A DNA stretch of 64,000 nucleotides, taken from positions 4,898,001 through 4,962,000 of the forward strand of contig NZ_AP031573.1 in assembly GCF_041154745.1 (NCBI RefSeq), written 5' to 3'. The notes below the pieces were generated by a model. The model worked only from the letters and a program-made list of their open reading frames with translations. It searched no databases and was not told where the DNA came from. Shown piece after piece: positions 1 through 7,082 of the stretch. This DNA is from Flavobacterium sp. CFS9. GTDB lineage: Bacteria > Bacteroidota > Bacteroidia > Flavobacteriales > Flavobacteriaceae. The position numbers and the translations under genes were made by a program. Every line of letters begins with the position of its first letter. Positions within the stretch are counted from its first letter, which is position 1.

Positions 1-402
1 CGGATTTTTCATTTCTATTCTAAGTCCGTAAATTTTATTTTCGGCATTAAAATTTTGTAAAGTGTTCGTTAATTCATTTTCATTTTTCACTGGTTTTAAA
101 TCAATATGAGCACCGCCAAATCTTGAAATACTGTCTGTTTTGAGTTTCTCGGCGTTAATTTGAAAGATGATTTTCTGTCCGTCCAGATCAATTCCTTCAA
201 AACTATATTTTTCTGATTTTTTTACGTCAATTAATAGACAAAACGGATATTCTACAGTTTCAACGCCAATAAGTAAATTATCATTAAAATCTACCACATT
301 TTTTATTGGTTCGTTTAGATTTAATTTTAGCAAATCAATTTTCTTTTGTCCATTACAAGAAATCATAAAGGGTAAAATGGCAAGTAGTAAAAGTTTTTTC
401 AT
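1..402 (-). CDS. Small lipoprotein, 3' end outside window
   Basis: The reading frame starts at the ATG at 402-400 and stays open to the window edge, giving 134 codons without a stop. The N-terminus MKKLLLLAILPFMISCNGQ is a typical type II signal with lipobox ISC, so the mature protein is probably lipid-anchored in the envelope. The rest is polar, with a stretch around SRFGGAHIDLKPV; I recognise no family. It lies 56 nt downstream of the neighbouring lipoprotein gene on the same strand, so it is probably the fourth gene of a small operon starting at 2041. Function unknown. Confidence 0.75.
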   Translation of the reverse strand, partial: MKKLLLLAILPFMISCNGQKKIDLLKLNLNEPIKNVVDFNDNLLIGVETVEYPFCLLIDVKKSEKYSFEGIDLDGQKIIFQINAEKLKTDSISRFGGAHIDLKPVKNENELTNTLQNFNAENKIYGLRIEMKNP

Positions 403-458
403 AAAATAGGCAAAAAGGTTAAAAAAATCAATATCAGTGCTAATCAAAATATTCAAAA

Positions 459-1160
459 TCAATTAATTATACCTCTATTCCATAAGTTTAATGCGTAGTT
501 TCTAAAAACTTTTGGGCTTTTTTCAAATGCGGAATCAAATTTATAATTGCCACCTTCAAATGTTTTTTCTCCGTTATCGTCAATTCCTACCTGAACCTTA
601 CTTTCTCCGCGCATGGCAAATTTTTGTTTTCCTTCATACATGATAATTTTCATTTCGCAAGGACTCACATCGCCATGGCATACAATTTTGTACATTAACC
701 AAACTTCGGCAATTCCGTTATGGTTTAAATCCGTAATTTTAAAGGTATTTTTAACAAACGATGCCACAATATCAACCGGACAATCAGCGATGTAATCATA
801 TACTTTCCAAGTTTGAATTACCTGATTGTTTTTTACTAAAAAATGGTACCCAAATAATTCGGCATCGCCACTTTCGTCAAATTCATGCTGAAATTTTTCA
901 TTTCTGCTATTTCCTGTTTCTGTGGTAATTACAATATTATCACCCAATTTATCTTTCCATCGAACGGCATCTTTTATGAATCCTTCATATTTTAATGATT
1001 TTGGAAATTGTGAAGAATCAATATCCATTATCTGTAAATCTTCGTTTTTCGGCTCAATTGCTTTTTCGTTTTCAGATCCTATTTTAAGCTGTTTTGTTTC
1101 TTGTTTGCAACTGATTAAAATTGCACTCAATAATATCAAAATTAAAATTCGTTTTTTCAT
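459..1160 (-). CDS. Lipoprotein, possibly M949_RS01915-like family
   Basis: The protein has 233 residues and an N-terminal lipoprotein signal (MKKRILILILLSAILISCK, Cys at about 18). The central part contains DLNHNGIAEVWLMYKIVCHGD followed by SPCEMKIIMYEGKQKFAMRG. That Asp/Asn-rich turn and strand pattern is shared with a widespread Bacteroidota family annotated from Riemerella locus M949_RS01915 as surface-polysaccharide related. I offer that name from memory only, and the functional label of the family is itself weak. The gene follows the 182-residue lipoprotein gene by 12 nt and is probably cotranscribed with it. Confidence 0.7.
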   Translation of the reverse strand: MKKRILILILLSAILISCKQETKQLKIGSENEKAIEPKNEDLQIMDIDSSQFPKSLKYEGFIKDAVRWKDKLGDNIVITTETGNSRNEKFQHEFDESGDAELFGYHFLVKNNQVIQTWKVYDYIADCPVDIVASFVKNTFKITDLNHNGIAEVWLMYKIVCHGDVSPCEMKIIMYEGKQKFAMRGESKVQVGIDDNGEKTFEGGNYKFDSAFEKSPKVFRNYALNLWNRGIIN

Positions 1161-1172
1161 TTACTATCGAAG

Positions 1173-1721
1173 TTATTTAATTAATTGAATATATTTCACA
1201 TCACATTCGCCTAGTTTTACATAGTAATTCATTGCATTTCCAGAGTTCTGGATCGTTATTTCATTTTTATACAAAACACCTTGTATATCTTGAGGTAATG
1301 GCAGATCTTCATCAGAAGTTTCTCCTTCTGTATCTGTTACACCTGAATATTCACTCCATTCTATATTTTTAAACGTGATATAATAACCGTCCTTTTTTTC
1401 GTTTAAGTCGATTTTCGCATTACCCGAAAGTTCTCTTGTATTGGTTTTCATTTGGTATTTTAAAATTTCGTTTTCATAAAAAAGCGAAAGGATGATTTTA
1501 CAATCTGTAGCCTCATCTTTAAAAGTATAATTTCCCACAATATCAAATAACAAATCGTTATTTTTTGCTGGTTGCACAACATTTCGAACCGTATCTGCAT
1601 TGATTTTGGCAGTATTTTGCGGTTCTGATTTTTGTATTTCAGTACCTTCCTGTTTTTTCGTTTTATTCTCGCAGGATTGCAAGACAAAAACAAGGATTAA
1701 AATTGGAATTAGCTTTTTCAT
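1173..1721 (-). CDS. Hypothetical lipoprotein
   Basis: I place the start at the ATG at 1721-1719 (MKKLIPILILVFVLQSCENK), because the upstream in-frame codon at 1727 is only a TTG. The result is 182 residues. The lipobox LQSC predicts lipidation at Cys17. The mature part is Lys/Glu/Asn-rich for about 40 residues and then a beta-rich domain with SEYSGVTDTEGETSDEDLPLP, ending in MNYYVKLGECDVKYIQLIK. I do not recognise the family. It begins 11 nt after the stop of the 102-residue membrane-protein gene, consistent with an operon. Confidence 0.7.
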   Translation of the reverse strand: MKKLIPILILVFVLQSCENKTKKQEGTEIQKSEPQNTAKINADTVRNVVQPAKNNDLLFDIVGNYTFKDEATDCKIILSLFYENEILKYQMKTNTRELSGNAKIDLNEKKDGYYITFKNIEWSEYSGVTDTEGETSDEDLPLPQDIQGVLYKNEITIQNSGNAMNYYVKLGECDVKYIQLIK

Positions 1722-1732
1722 TTTCAATTGGA

Positions 1733-2041
1733 TTAAAAAATTCCGTTAGCATAAAATAAAGTAATGACCAAAATAAATACAAATAGACTAAAAATCATTG
1801 CTGCACTACGCAAATTAGCCTGCTTTCGTTTGTTGAACAGGTAAATTTCTATTAGAAGAAATAGTAAAAATAGAACTAAAAAAATCAAGCTTAATTCAAA
1901 AATCCTATCAATTTCAGCAATAAAACTAAAGCTATCTTCTTGTATGTATTCTGGTAAAGTATAATAAGCTCCGTTGTAAATTATTAGGAGAGCCACCAAT
2001 AGTGTCGCAATTCTGATTAATATGAATTTGTGTGTTTTCAT
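1733..2041 (-). CDS. Small inner-membrane protein
   Basis: This 102-residue protein has three predicted membrane segments: about residues 8-25 (IRIATLLVALLIIYNGAYY), 48-68 (ELSLIFLVLFLLFLLIEIYLF) and 80-98 (AAMIFSLFVFILVITLFYA), with a basic KRKQ loop between the last two. No family recognised. It is the first gene of the probable operon 2041 to 1. Its ATG lies 65 nt downstream of a leader element that also precedes the genes at 2454 and 5597, so these three units may share control. Confidence 0.65.
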   Translation of the reverse strand: MKTHKFILIRIATLLVALLIIYNGAYYTLPEYIQEDSFSFIAEIDRIFELSLIFLVLFLLFLLIEIYLFNKRKQANLRSAAMIFSLFVFILVITLFYANGIF

Positions 2042-2105
2042 CTCTATCTGTTAGTTAATTACGGATTTTTCATAAATTACCGACAATTAAATGGCTGTAG
2101 AATAT

Positions 2106-2183
2106 AAATTTTAAAAAAGATATTGTGAATCTGAACCGATATAAATTCGTCTGAAATAATTAAACATTTGCGAAGATGCTTTT
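2106..2183 (-). promoter_or_regulatory. Shared leader/promoter element, copy A
   Basis: Read on the - strand, this stretch contains ATTTCAGACGAATTTATATC, then GGTTCAGATTCACAATATC and a TTTTTTAAAATTTAT tract ending about 62 nt before the ATG at 2041. Copies at 2514-2595 and 5517-5566 share the core CGAATTTATAT, a CATT/GATT-type box and the TAAAATTT block at similar spacing. The last block resembles the Bacteroidota -7 element (TAnnTTTG). The repetition in front of three separate genes is seen directly; promoter function is inferred. Confidence 0.55.
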
Positions 2184-2187
2184 GTCA

Positions 2188-2454
2188 TTATGCCCTTTTT
2201 GAGTTTCGAGATTCTAATTCTTTCTGCATTTCTTGATACAATATTTCATTATTCCTGGAATTTTTGATTATTAGGTATCCGATTATTAGAGGAAAGAAAG
2301 TAAAAAATCCAAAGCCATTTTGTGCAACGCTATAAATTGCAATTCCTATTGTAAGGCCAATAATTGCAGCATCAACGATTTTATTGGTTTTTAGTTTTTT
2401 CATCTTTTGCAAAAGCTCTTGATCACTTAGTCCTGTGAAGTATTCAGGTTTCAT
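2188..2454 (-). CDS. Small two-TM membrane protein
   Basis: This 88-residue protein begins MKPEYFTGLSDQELLQKMKKLKTNK. Two hydrophobic segments follow, at about 27-45 (IVDAAIIGLTIGIAIYSVA) and 49-65 (FGFFTFFPLIIGYLIIK), then a charged tail (RNNEILYQEMQKELESRNSKRA). The layout, with a short amphipathic head, hairpin membrane anchor and helical tail, is common in small Bacteroidota proteins of unknown role. Monocistronic by context: leader copy B lies upstream and copy A downstream. Confidence 0.65.
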   Translation of the reverse strand: MKPEYFTGLSDQELLQKMKKLKTNKIVDAAIIGLTIGIAIYSVAQNGFGFFTFFPLIIGYLIIKNSRNNEILYQEMQKELESRNSKRA

Positions 2455-2513
2455 GTTTCTATTTTTATTACTGATTGTTAAAATTGGTCCCGTTTTCTTT
2501 CTTCAACCGAACA

Positions 2514-2595
2514 CAAATTTTAAAAAAAAGACAATGTGAATGTAAACCGATATAAATTCGCCTGAAATAATTGAATATTCGTGAAGATTCTTTTT
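2514..2595 (-). promoter_or_regulatory. Shared leader/promoter element, copy B
   Basis: On the - strand it reads ATTTCAGGCGAATTTATATC, GGTTTACATTCACATTGTC, a T-run, then TAAAATTTGTG about 60 nt before the ATG at 2454. It matches copy A through the first half and copy C (5517-5566) through the second half, including CACATTG/GCAATG followed by the T-tract and AAAATTTGT. It lies between the gene it would drive and the 3' end of the sensor kinase gene. Confidence 0.55.
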
Positions 2596-2655
2596 AAATC
2601 TGTATTCATTGAATATTTCTGTTTTTAAATTCCGGTTCTTTCGGCTTTAAAACTT

Positions 2656-4590
2656 TCAAACTACTTCTGGTTTTTTTATAGGAAGTGTCAGTAAAACAAT
2701 AGTTCCGTTCTCATTCGAAACAATTTCTATATTGGTTTTTATTTTATTTTCCCGGGCTAAAATCTCCAAACGTTCTCGGGCTATAGCTCCCGATAAAGAT
2801 TGATGATTCATCTCTAAATTCGATTTATCCTGATACCCTTTTCCATTATCTTTAATTTTTACCAGCAATTGATTTTCCTTCGCAACAATTTCCAACTTTA
2901 TAAATCCTTTATCAGACAGGTTACCAATACCGTGAATGATGGCATTTTCAACAAAAGGTTGAATCAACATTGGCGGAATTAACAATGCCGACGTATCTGT
3001 ATCGGGAATTATTAGTTCGTAAGCAAACGTATATTCAAAACGCATTTGCTGTAAACTCAGGTAATTTTCTATTGCTTCAATCTCCTGATTGAGCGGAACA
3101 TCATTTTTTCGGCTTAATTCTAAACTGCTTCGAAGTAATTTACTAAACTGACTTAAATATTTTATCGATTTTTCTTTCTCATCGAATCGGATAAAACTTT
3201 GCAATGCCGACAAAGTGTTGAAAATAAAATGCGGCTCCATTTGGGTTCTCAGCAATTGCTGTTGCAATAAAATTTTCTCTTTTTCCTGCTTTTGTCTTCT
3301 TTGTCGTTGGAAAAAATAAAGCAACAACACCCACGAAACCGCCAAAAGGGCCAATAATCCAACAACAAGCAACAATAATTTATTGCGTTCCAGACGATTT
3401 GTAGTAGTATCAATCGTTTTATTCAATCCGTAAATAGATTTGTCTTTGGCTTGGAGTTCGTAAATCGTTGCCATCTCTTCTGTGGCCTGAATACCCGAAT
3501 TTCTAAGAATATTATCTTTTAGTTCTAATACCTGATTTACTTCGTTTTGCGCTTTAAGATTATCGCCTTTAGCCAAATAAAAGTGCATTTTAGCCTTTTT
3601 ATTCAGACATTTTTCATAATACGACAAGATTTGAAAATGTTGCTTTTCAATTGTATCAGCCTCTTTAATTAAACCGTTTGCTTCAGAAAACTGTTTGGTT
3701 TGTACGTACAAATCGATAAGATTCGACAAAGTCGTATACAGATTTTTTATTGCAATTGGTTTTTCGGGCTCTTCGGATACGACCTCTGCATCATATTCTT
3801 TTACCAAATTGTAATGCTGTATCGCTTTATCGAACTGATCGCTTAGCAAATAATAATGTGCTATATGCTCATTAGTAAATCTAATTTGCATCGGATCATT
3901 CGTTTGCACTGAAATATTTTCCAGTTTTTTAATATAAAATAAAAGCGAATCTCTTTTGTAAATTTCACTTTCTTCACAGGCCGTAAACAATTGCGAATAA
4001 GCTCTGAAATTGTACTTAAAATTATCTTCGGGCAGTTTTTTTAAAATTTTTAATGCCAATTGGTTTTGCTCAACCGATTTTGGATATTGACTGATTTTGT
4101 TATTGTCCTGAGCCGCATTGAGCAAGCAAATCACTTTTGCCATTGGCTTGCATTGCAGCGAATCATCATTCATAATAATCGCCGCCGATTGATTAAAATA
4201 ATAAACCGATTGGTAGAACTTGCCTTCGTGCTCTGAAATTAATCCGGCACCGTTGTAAATCGTAAATTTAAGCGCATTGAAGCCTTTTTCTTTTTCGATT
4301 ATATTTAAAGCAATATTGATATGATTCTTGGCACTGTCGATATTACTTTTGGCCAGATTCTTAGCCAAATTGTAATGTATGAACGCTAAAGCCGAACTTG
4401 TTTTTGAGAAATCTTTTTCTTTGAGCTTACCCGACCAAAAAACAAGTTTATCAATTTTCGGATTTTGATCCAGACTATCACTCATTACCATTAATTTTTC
4501 CAGCATTTTCTCCGGATGAGGCAACTCTTTTTTGGATTTCTGCTGACAGGAAACTAATAAAATCAGTGCAAAGAATACTATTTTATTCAT
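2656..4590 (-). CDS. TPR-domain sensor histidine kinase (His_kinase/LytS type)
   Basis: This 644-residue protein would phosphorylate the adjacent LytTR regulator. The N-terminus MNKIVFFALILLVSCQQK has a lipobox (LVSC), so the sensor part may be lipid-anchored on the periplasmic face. About 350 residues of TPR-like helices follow. A membrane span lies at about 405-426 (LLLLVVGLLALLAVSWVLLLYF). A coiled linker leads to the His_kinase motif MEPHFIFNTLSALQ, with phosphoacceptor His at about 454. The ATP-binding part has the N-box PFVENAIIHG (about 541-550) and G-box DNGKGY (about 577-582). Its ATG overlaps the regulator's stop by one base (TAATG), so the two are translationally coupled. The signal it senses is unknown. 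Confidence 0.9.
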   Translation of the reverse strand: MNKIVFFALILLVSCQQKSKKELPHPEKMLEKLMVMSDSLDQNPKIDKLVFWSGKLKEKDFSKTSSALAFIHYNLAKNLAKSNIDSAKNHINIALNIIEKEKGFNALKFTIYNGAGLISEHEGKFYQSVYYFNQSAAIIMNDDSLQCKPMAKVICLLNAAQDNNKISQYPKSVEQNQLALKILKKLPEDNFKYNFRAYSQLFTACEESEIYKRDSLLFYIKKLENISVQTNDPMQIRFTNEHIAHYYLLSDQFDKAIQHYNLVKEYDAEVVSEEPEKPIAIKNLYTTLSNLIDLYVQTKQFSEANGLIKEADTIEKQHFQILSYYEKCLNKKAKMHFYLAKGDNLKAQNEVNQVLELKDNILRNSGIQATEEMATIYELQAKDKSIYGLNKTIDTTTNRLERNKLLLLVVGLLALLAVSWVLLLYFFQRQRRQKQEKEKILLQQQLLRTQMEPHFIFNTLSALQSFIRFDEKEKSIKYLSQFSKLLRSSLELSRKNDVPLNQEIEAIENYLSLQQMRFEYTFAYELIIPDTDTSALLIPPMLIQPFVENAIIHGIGNLSDKGFIKLEIVAKENQLLVKIKDNGKGYQDKSNLEMNHQSLSGAIARERLEILARENKIKTNIEIVSNENGTIVLLTLPIKKPEVV

Positions 4591-5339
4591 TATCTCACAG
4601 AATTTAAATGATCAATCACAAACTCTTTTCTACGGGTTGCGACAGGAATTTCAGCAGTATTTTTCATTATTATTATACCTGTTTTCATGTATTTGTCAAT
4701 AAAATTTTTATTCACAATATAAGATTGATGTGTTTTTATAAAAAAGTCATCCGGCAGAATCTCTTCGTAGTATTTTAAAGGTTTCGAAGCAGTTACAATT
4801 TTATTACTTTCCAAATGAATTTGGGTATAAGAACCTTCGCCTGAGAGATATATAATTTCATTCAGGCGAATTATCTGTATGCAATCTAAAGAAGTGATAC
4901 AAATACTTGAACTCATATCAATGTTTTTTACGGCGTTAAATTCTTTCAAAACACTAATCTGACCTTGATAATCAACTTGTTTTACTTTCTTGACTTTTTG
5001 AATTGCAACCGAAAATTCATCACTGTCAATGGGTTTTAAAAGATAGTCCAGCGCGCCATACTTAATGGCTTTTATGGCAAAATGATTGTAAGCGGTGATA
5101 AAAATAATATGAAAAGAAATCTGGTCTAGTTGATTCAATATATCGAAAGCCGTACCATCTGTCAGTTGAATATCCATCAAAACTAAATCAAGTTCTGTGT
5201 TTTTTATAATCTGCAATGACTCTTTTACCGAGCCTGTCATAGCTTCTAACTTTAAAGATTCTTCTTGTGAAACCAACCATTGCAGTTCTTTTCGTATCGC
5301 CGGTTCGTCTTCTATAACTAAGGTTCGTATTTTGCTCAT
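4590..5339 (-). CDS. LytTR-family response regulator
   Basis: This 249-residue protein has an N-terminal receiver domain with the acidic pair E10/D11, phosphoacceptor Asp at about 56 (LVLMDIQLTDG), and the conserved Lys at about 102 (YLLKPID). Residues about 145-245 form a LytTR DNA-binding domain (DCIQIIRLNEIIYLSGEGSY, then FIKTHQSYIVNKNFI). It is the first gene of a two-gene operon with the kinase. LytTR proteins bind paired short direct repeats near promoters; the three shared leader elements around this operon are the obvious candidates, but that is inference. Confidence 0.93.
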   Translation of the reverse strand: MSKIRTLVIEDEPAIRKELQWLVSQEESLKLEAMTGSVKESLQIIKNTELDLVLMDIQLTDGTAFDILNQLDQISFHIIFITAYNHFAIKAIKYGALDYLLKPIDSDEFSVAIQKVKKVKQVDYQGQISVLKEFNAVKNIDMSSSICITSLDCIQIIRLNEIIYLSGEGSYTQIHLESNKIVTASKPLKYYEEILPDDFFIKTHQSYIVNKNFIDKYMKTGIIIMKNTAEIPVATRRKEFVIDHLNSVR

Positions 5340-5516
5340 AATATGAAATAACAGTTAAATAAATTCTTATCCAAGAGATGATATTTTGCTTGAATACAAT
5401 TTAAGCCACGAATATATCATTTTTTATTTCAATGTTTTAATAGGGCAAATCTTGAATTTTATCTTTAAATGAATACGAATTTAAAAAAGTTACTGTCGAA
5501 TTTCCTCCAACATTCT

Positions 5517-5566
5517 CCGAATTTATATTGATCTTCATTTGCAATGATTTTTTTCTAAAATTTGTA
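5517..5566 (+). promoter_or_regulatory. Shared leader/promoter element, copy C
   Basis: This + strand element reads CCGAATTTATATTGATCTTC, then ATTTGCAATGATTTTTTTC and TAAAATTTGTATA, ending about 30 nt before the preferred ATG at 5597. Most positions agree with copy B on the other strand (CGAATTTATAT, CATT, CA-TG, T-tract, TAAAATTTGT). Finding it in the opposite orientation before an unrelated lipoprotein gene argues against simple gene duplication. Confidence 0.55.
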
Positions 5567-5596
5567 TATAATAATTGCTACTTTTTATCAAAAATT

Positions 5597-6340
5597 ATGG
5601 TTTGTAAAAAAATTATGTCTAGTGTTTTTTTTAGTGTATTGGTATTTGCTTGTCAAAATAAAAATTCGCTAGACAGCACTTTAAAAAAGAAATCTGTATC
5701 AAAAGCAATAAACAAAGAGACAGCTCCATTGCAATCAGCAACTTTAAAAAAAGATACTTTAGGTCCCGAAATAACTGAATTTTTAGAGAACTATAATTAT
5801 GTTATTCAATATGAAGCTGTTGGTTTTCTTAATCCGGATAACTTTAAAGACAAAGTTTTGATTCTGCAAGAAGACGAAGAAAGCAAATCGTTTGCGCGTA
5901 TCACCCTTATTTTATTGGGCAGCAAACAAGGTTTTGAGTTGTATAAAAAAAGTTATACCATCATGCCGCCCGAATATAATGCAGATAACTATAAAAATTT
6001 CGATGTGGAAGATGTGACAATCGAAAACAATAAAATTCTATTTGATTTAAGTGCTGTTGGCCCTAACGGACATATTTCTTTTGAATTTACCTTTCAAAAT
6101 AACGATTTACAATTACAAGAATTTACCGGTTATTTTATGGGAGCAGGATCGCATACTGAATATACTTATAAACCTAAAAACCAAACCACTGGCACGCTAG
6201 AAGAAACTGTCATTAATACAATGGAAGATGATATGCCCTCAACAACAAAAGCTTATGGCATTAAACTAAAATCACCTGCAGACTTTGAGAATTTTGATTA
6301 TGATAAGTTTTTAAACGAAATTATTCAGCAGACCAATTAA
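5597..6340 (+). CDS. Hypothetical lipoprotein
   Basis: I chose the ATG at 5597 over the upstream in-frame ATG at 5528. It places a lipoprotein signal at the N-terminus (MVCKKIMSSVFFSVLVFACQ, lipobox VFAC), while the longer form adds 23 residues that overlap leader copy C. The product has 247 residues. After a Lys/Ser/Thr-rich linker there is a globular part with ILQEDEESKSFARITLILLG and YNADNYKNFDVEDVTIENNK, and near the end a Thr/Glu region with YTYKPKNQTTGTLEETVINT. No family recognised. It is transcribed divergently from the LytTR operon. The mature protein probably sits in the periplasm or at the outer membrane. Confidence 0.7.
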   Translation: MVCKKIMSSVFFSVLVFACQNKNSLDSTLKKKSVSKAINKETAPLQSATLKKDTLGPEITEFLENYNYVIQYEAVGFLNPDNFKDKVLILQEDEESKSFARITLILLGSKQGFELYKKSYTIMPPEYNADNYKNFDVEDVTIENNKILFDLSAVGPNGHISFEFTFQNNDLQLQEFTGYFMGAGSHTEYTYKPKNQTTGTLEETVINTMEDDMPSTTKAYGIKLKSPADFENFDYDKFLNEIIQQTN

Positions 6341-6376
6341 ATAAGTCTAGAGTTTAAAAGTCAAAAAGATCAAAGC

Positions 6377-6645
6377 TGATCTGTCGCATCTATCAGAATC
6401 AAATATAAGAATTTAAGCAATTTAAAAGTTAGCCCGCCAAAATACCCAACGCTGAATCGTAGCATGATCAACCAGTATTCCAGGCATTTTCATTACTTCT
6501 TCAACATCCCTGTAACTCAATGTAAATCACAATTTGAAATAAATGACCTGAAGAATAATGGCTTTGAGATAACAATGGCTTTGGTATTCATTTACTATAT
6601 ATTAAAGTACCGAAGATAATAGTTATGAATAGATGCGACAGAACC
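6377..6645. mobile_element. Collapsed IS6-type element with both ends
   Basis: Terminal inverted repeats about 17 bp long are visible: TCTGTCGCATCTAT on the left (about 6377-6393) and ATAGATGCGACAGAACC on the right (6629-6645), differing only in the outermost bases. About 270 bp lie between them where a full IS6-family element has roughly 700-800 bp, and they contain only the N-terminal part of a transposase. No 8-bp target duplication is evident. The same end sequence recurs at 21046-21060 and, degraded, at 22073-22089. Confidence 0.65.
6422..6591 (-). pseudogene. IS6-family-like transposase N-terminal remnant
   Basis: From the ATG at 6591 the frame begins MNTK. After a one-base deletion it continues CYLKAIILQVIYFKL, hits a TGA where an Arg codon is expected, and continues FTLSYRDVEEVMKM followed by ILVDHATIQRWVF before ending at a TAA. 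This order (LSYRDVEE, then VDHATIQRW) is the N-terminal HTH region of IS6-family transposases as I know them in flavobacteria. The DDE catalytic part is absent, so the gene is dead. Confidence 0.65.
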
Positions 6646-7082
6646 TTCCTACGTATACCTGCTTTTCTATAGTAATAATGAGAATTTTATTTTATAAATA
6701 TCTTATAAAAGATATAAAACTATAGAAATTTAATCCTTTATCATGTTAAAAATGTCGTTTCAACGACTTTTTAAGTTATTGAAAGATTAAAAACAACAAT
6801 AAAAAACTATATACATATCTTTGATTGTGTTAAAAATATAATGATTTCATAAATTTTAAATTAAAAAAGTATGAAAACAAAAATCACTCTACTTCTACAG
6901 AACATTTAGTTCTGTTAATTACCTCAATCAAAAGTCATTCACGAACCAATCCAAGGGTTAGCTTAGGTGAATCAAGAGCTTTTAAATATTCAGATTTTCT
7001 TCAAAAAGAAGAACAATCCCAGCTTTCTTGTTTAAAAATTTAACAAGAAATATTTTATTTTTTCATTTAAATAATAATAATT
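6646..7082 (+). other. Long leader region of the 3254-residue adhesin gene
   Basis: This 437-bp stretch has no full gene. It contains a weak hairpin with a T-tail (GTCGT/ACGAC, about 6754-6772), a -7-type promoter box TATCTTTG at 6816-6823, a 12-codon ORF at 6871-6909 beginning MKTKITLLL, and a hairpin CTTGTT/AACAAG at about 7029-7049 just before the adhesin ATG. If the promoter is real, the adhesin mRNA carries an untranslated leader of about 250 nt. Confidence 0.45.
6816..6823 (+). promoter_or_regulatory. Possible -7 promoter element of adhesin operon
   Basis: TATCTTTG fits the Bacteroidota sigma-A -7 consensus TAnnTTTG exactly. I see no clear TTTG at the expected -33 spacing, so this is a half-supported promoter. 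Transcription would start near 6830 and run into the adhesin gene. Confidence 0.35.

Noticed and set aside
5528..5596. Upstream ATG at 5528 as start of the lipoprotein gene
   Set aside because: It would bury the lipoprotein signal 23 residues inside the protein and overlap a conserved leader element.
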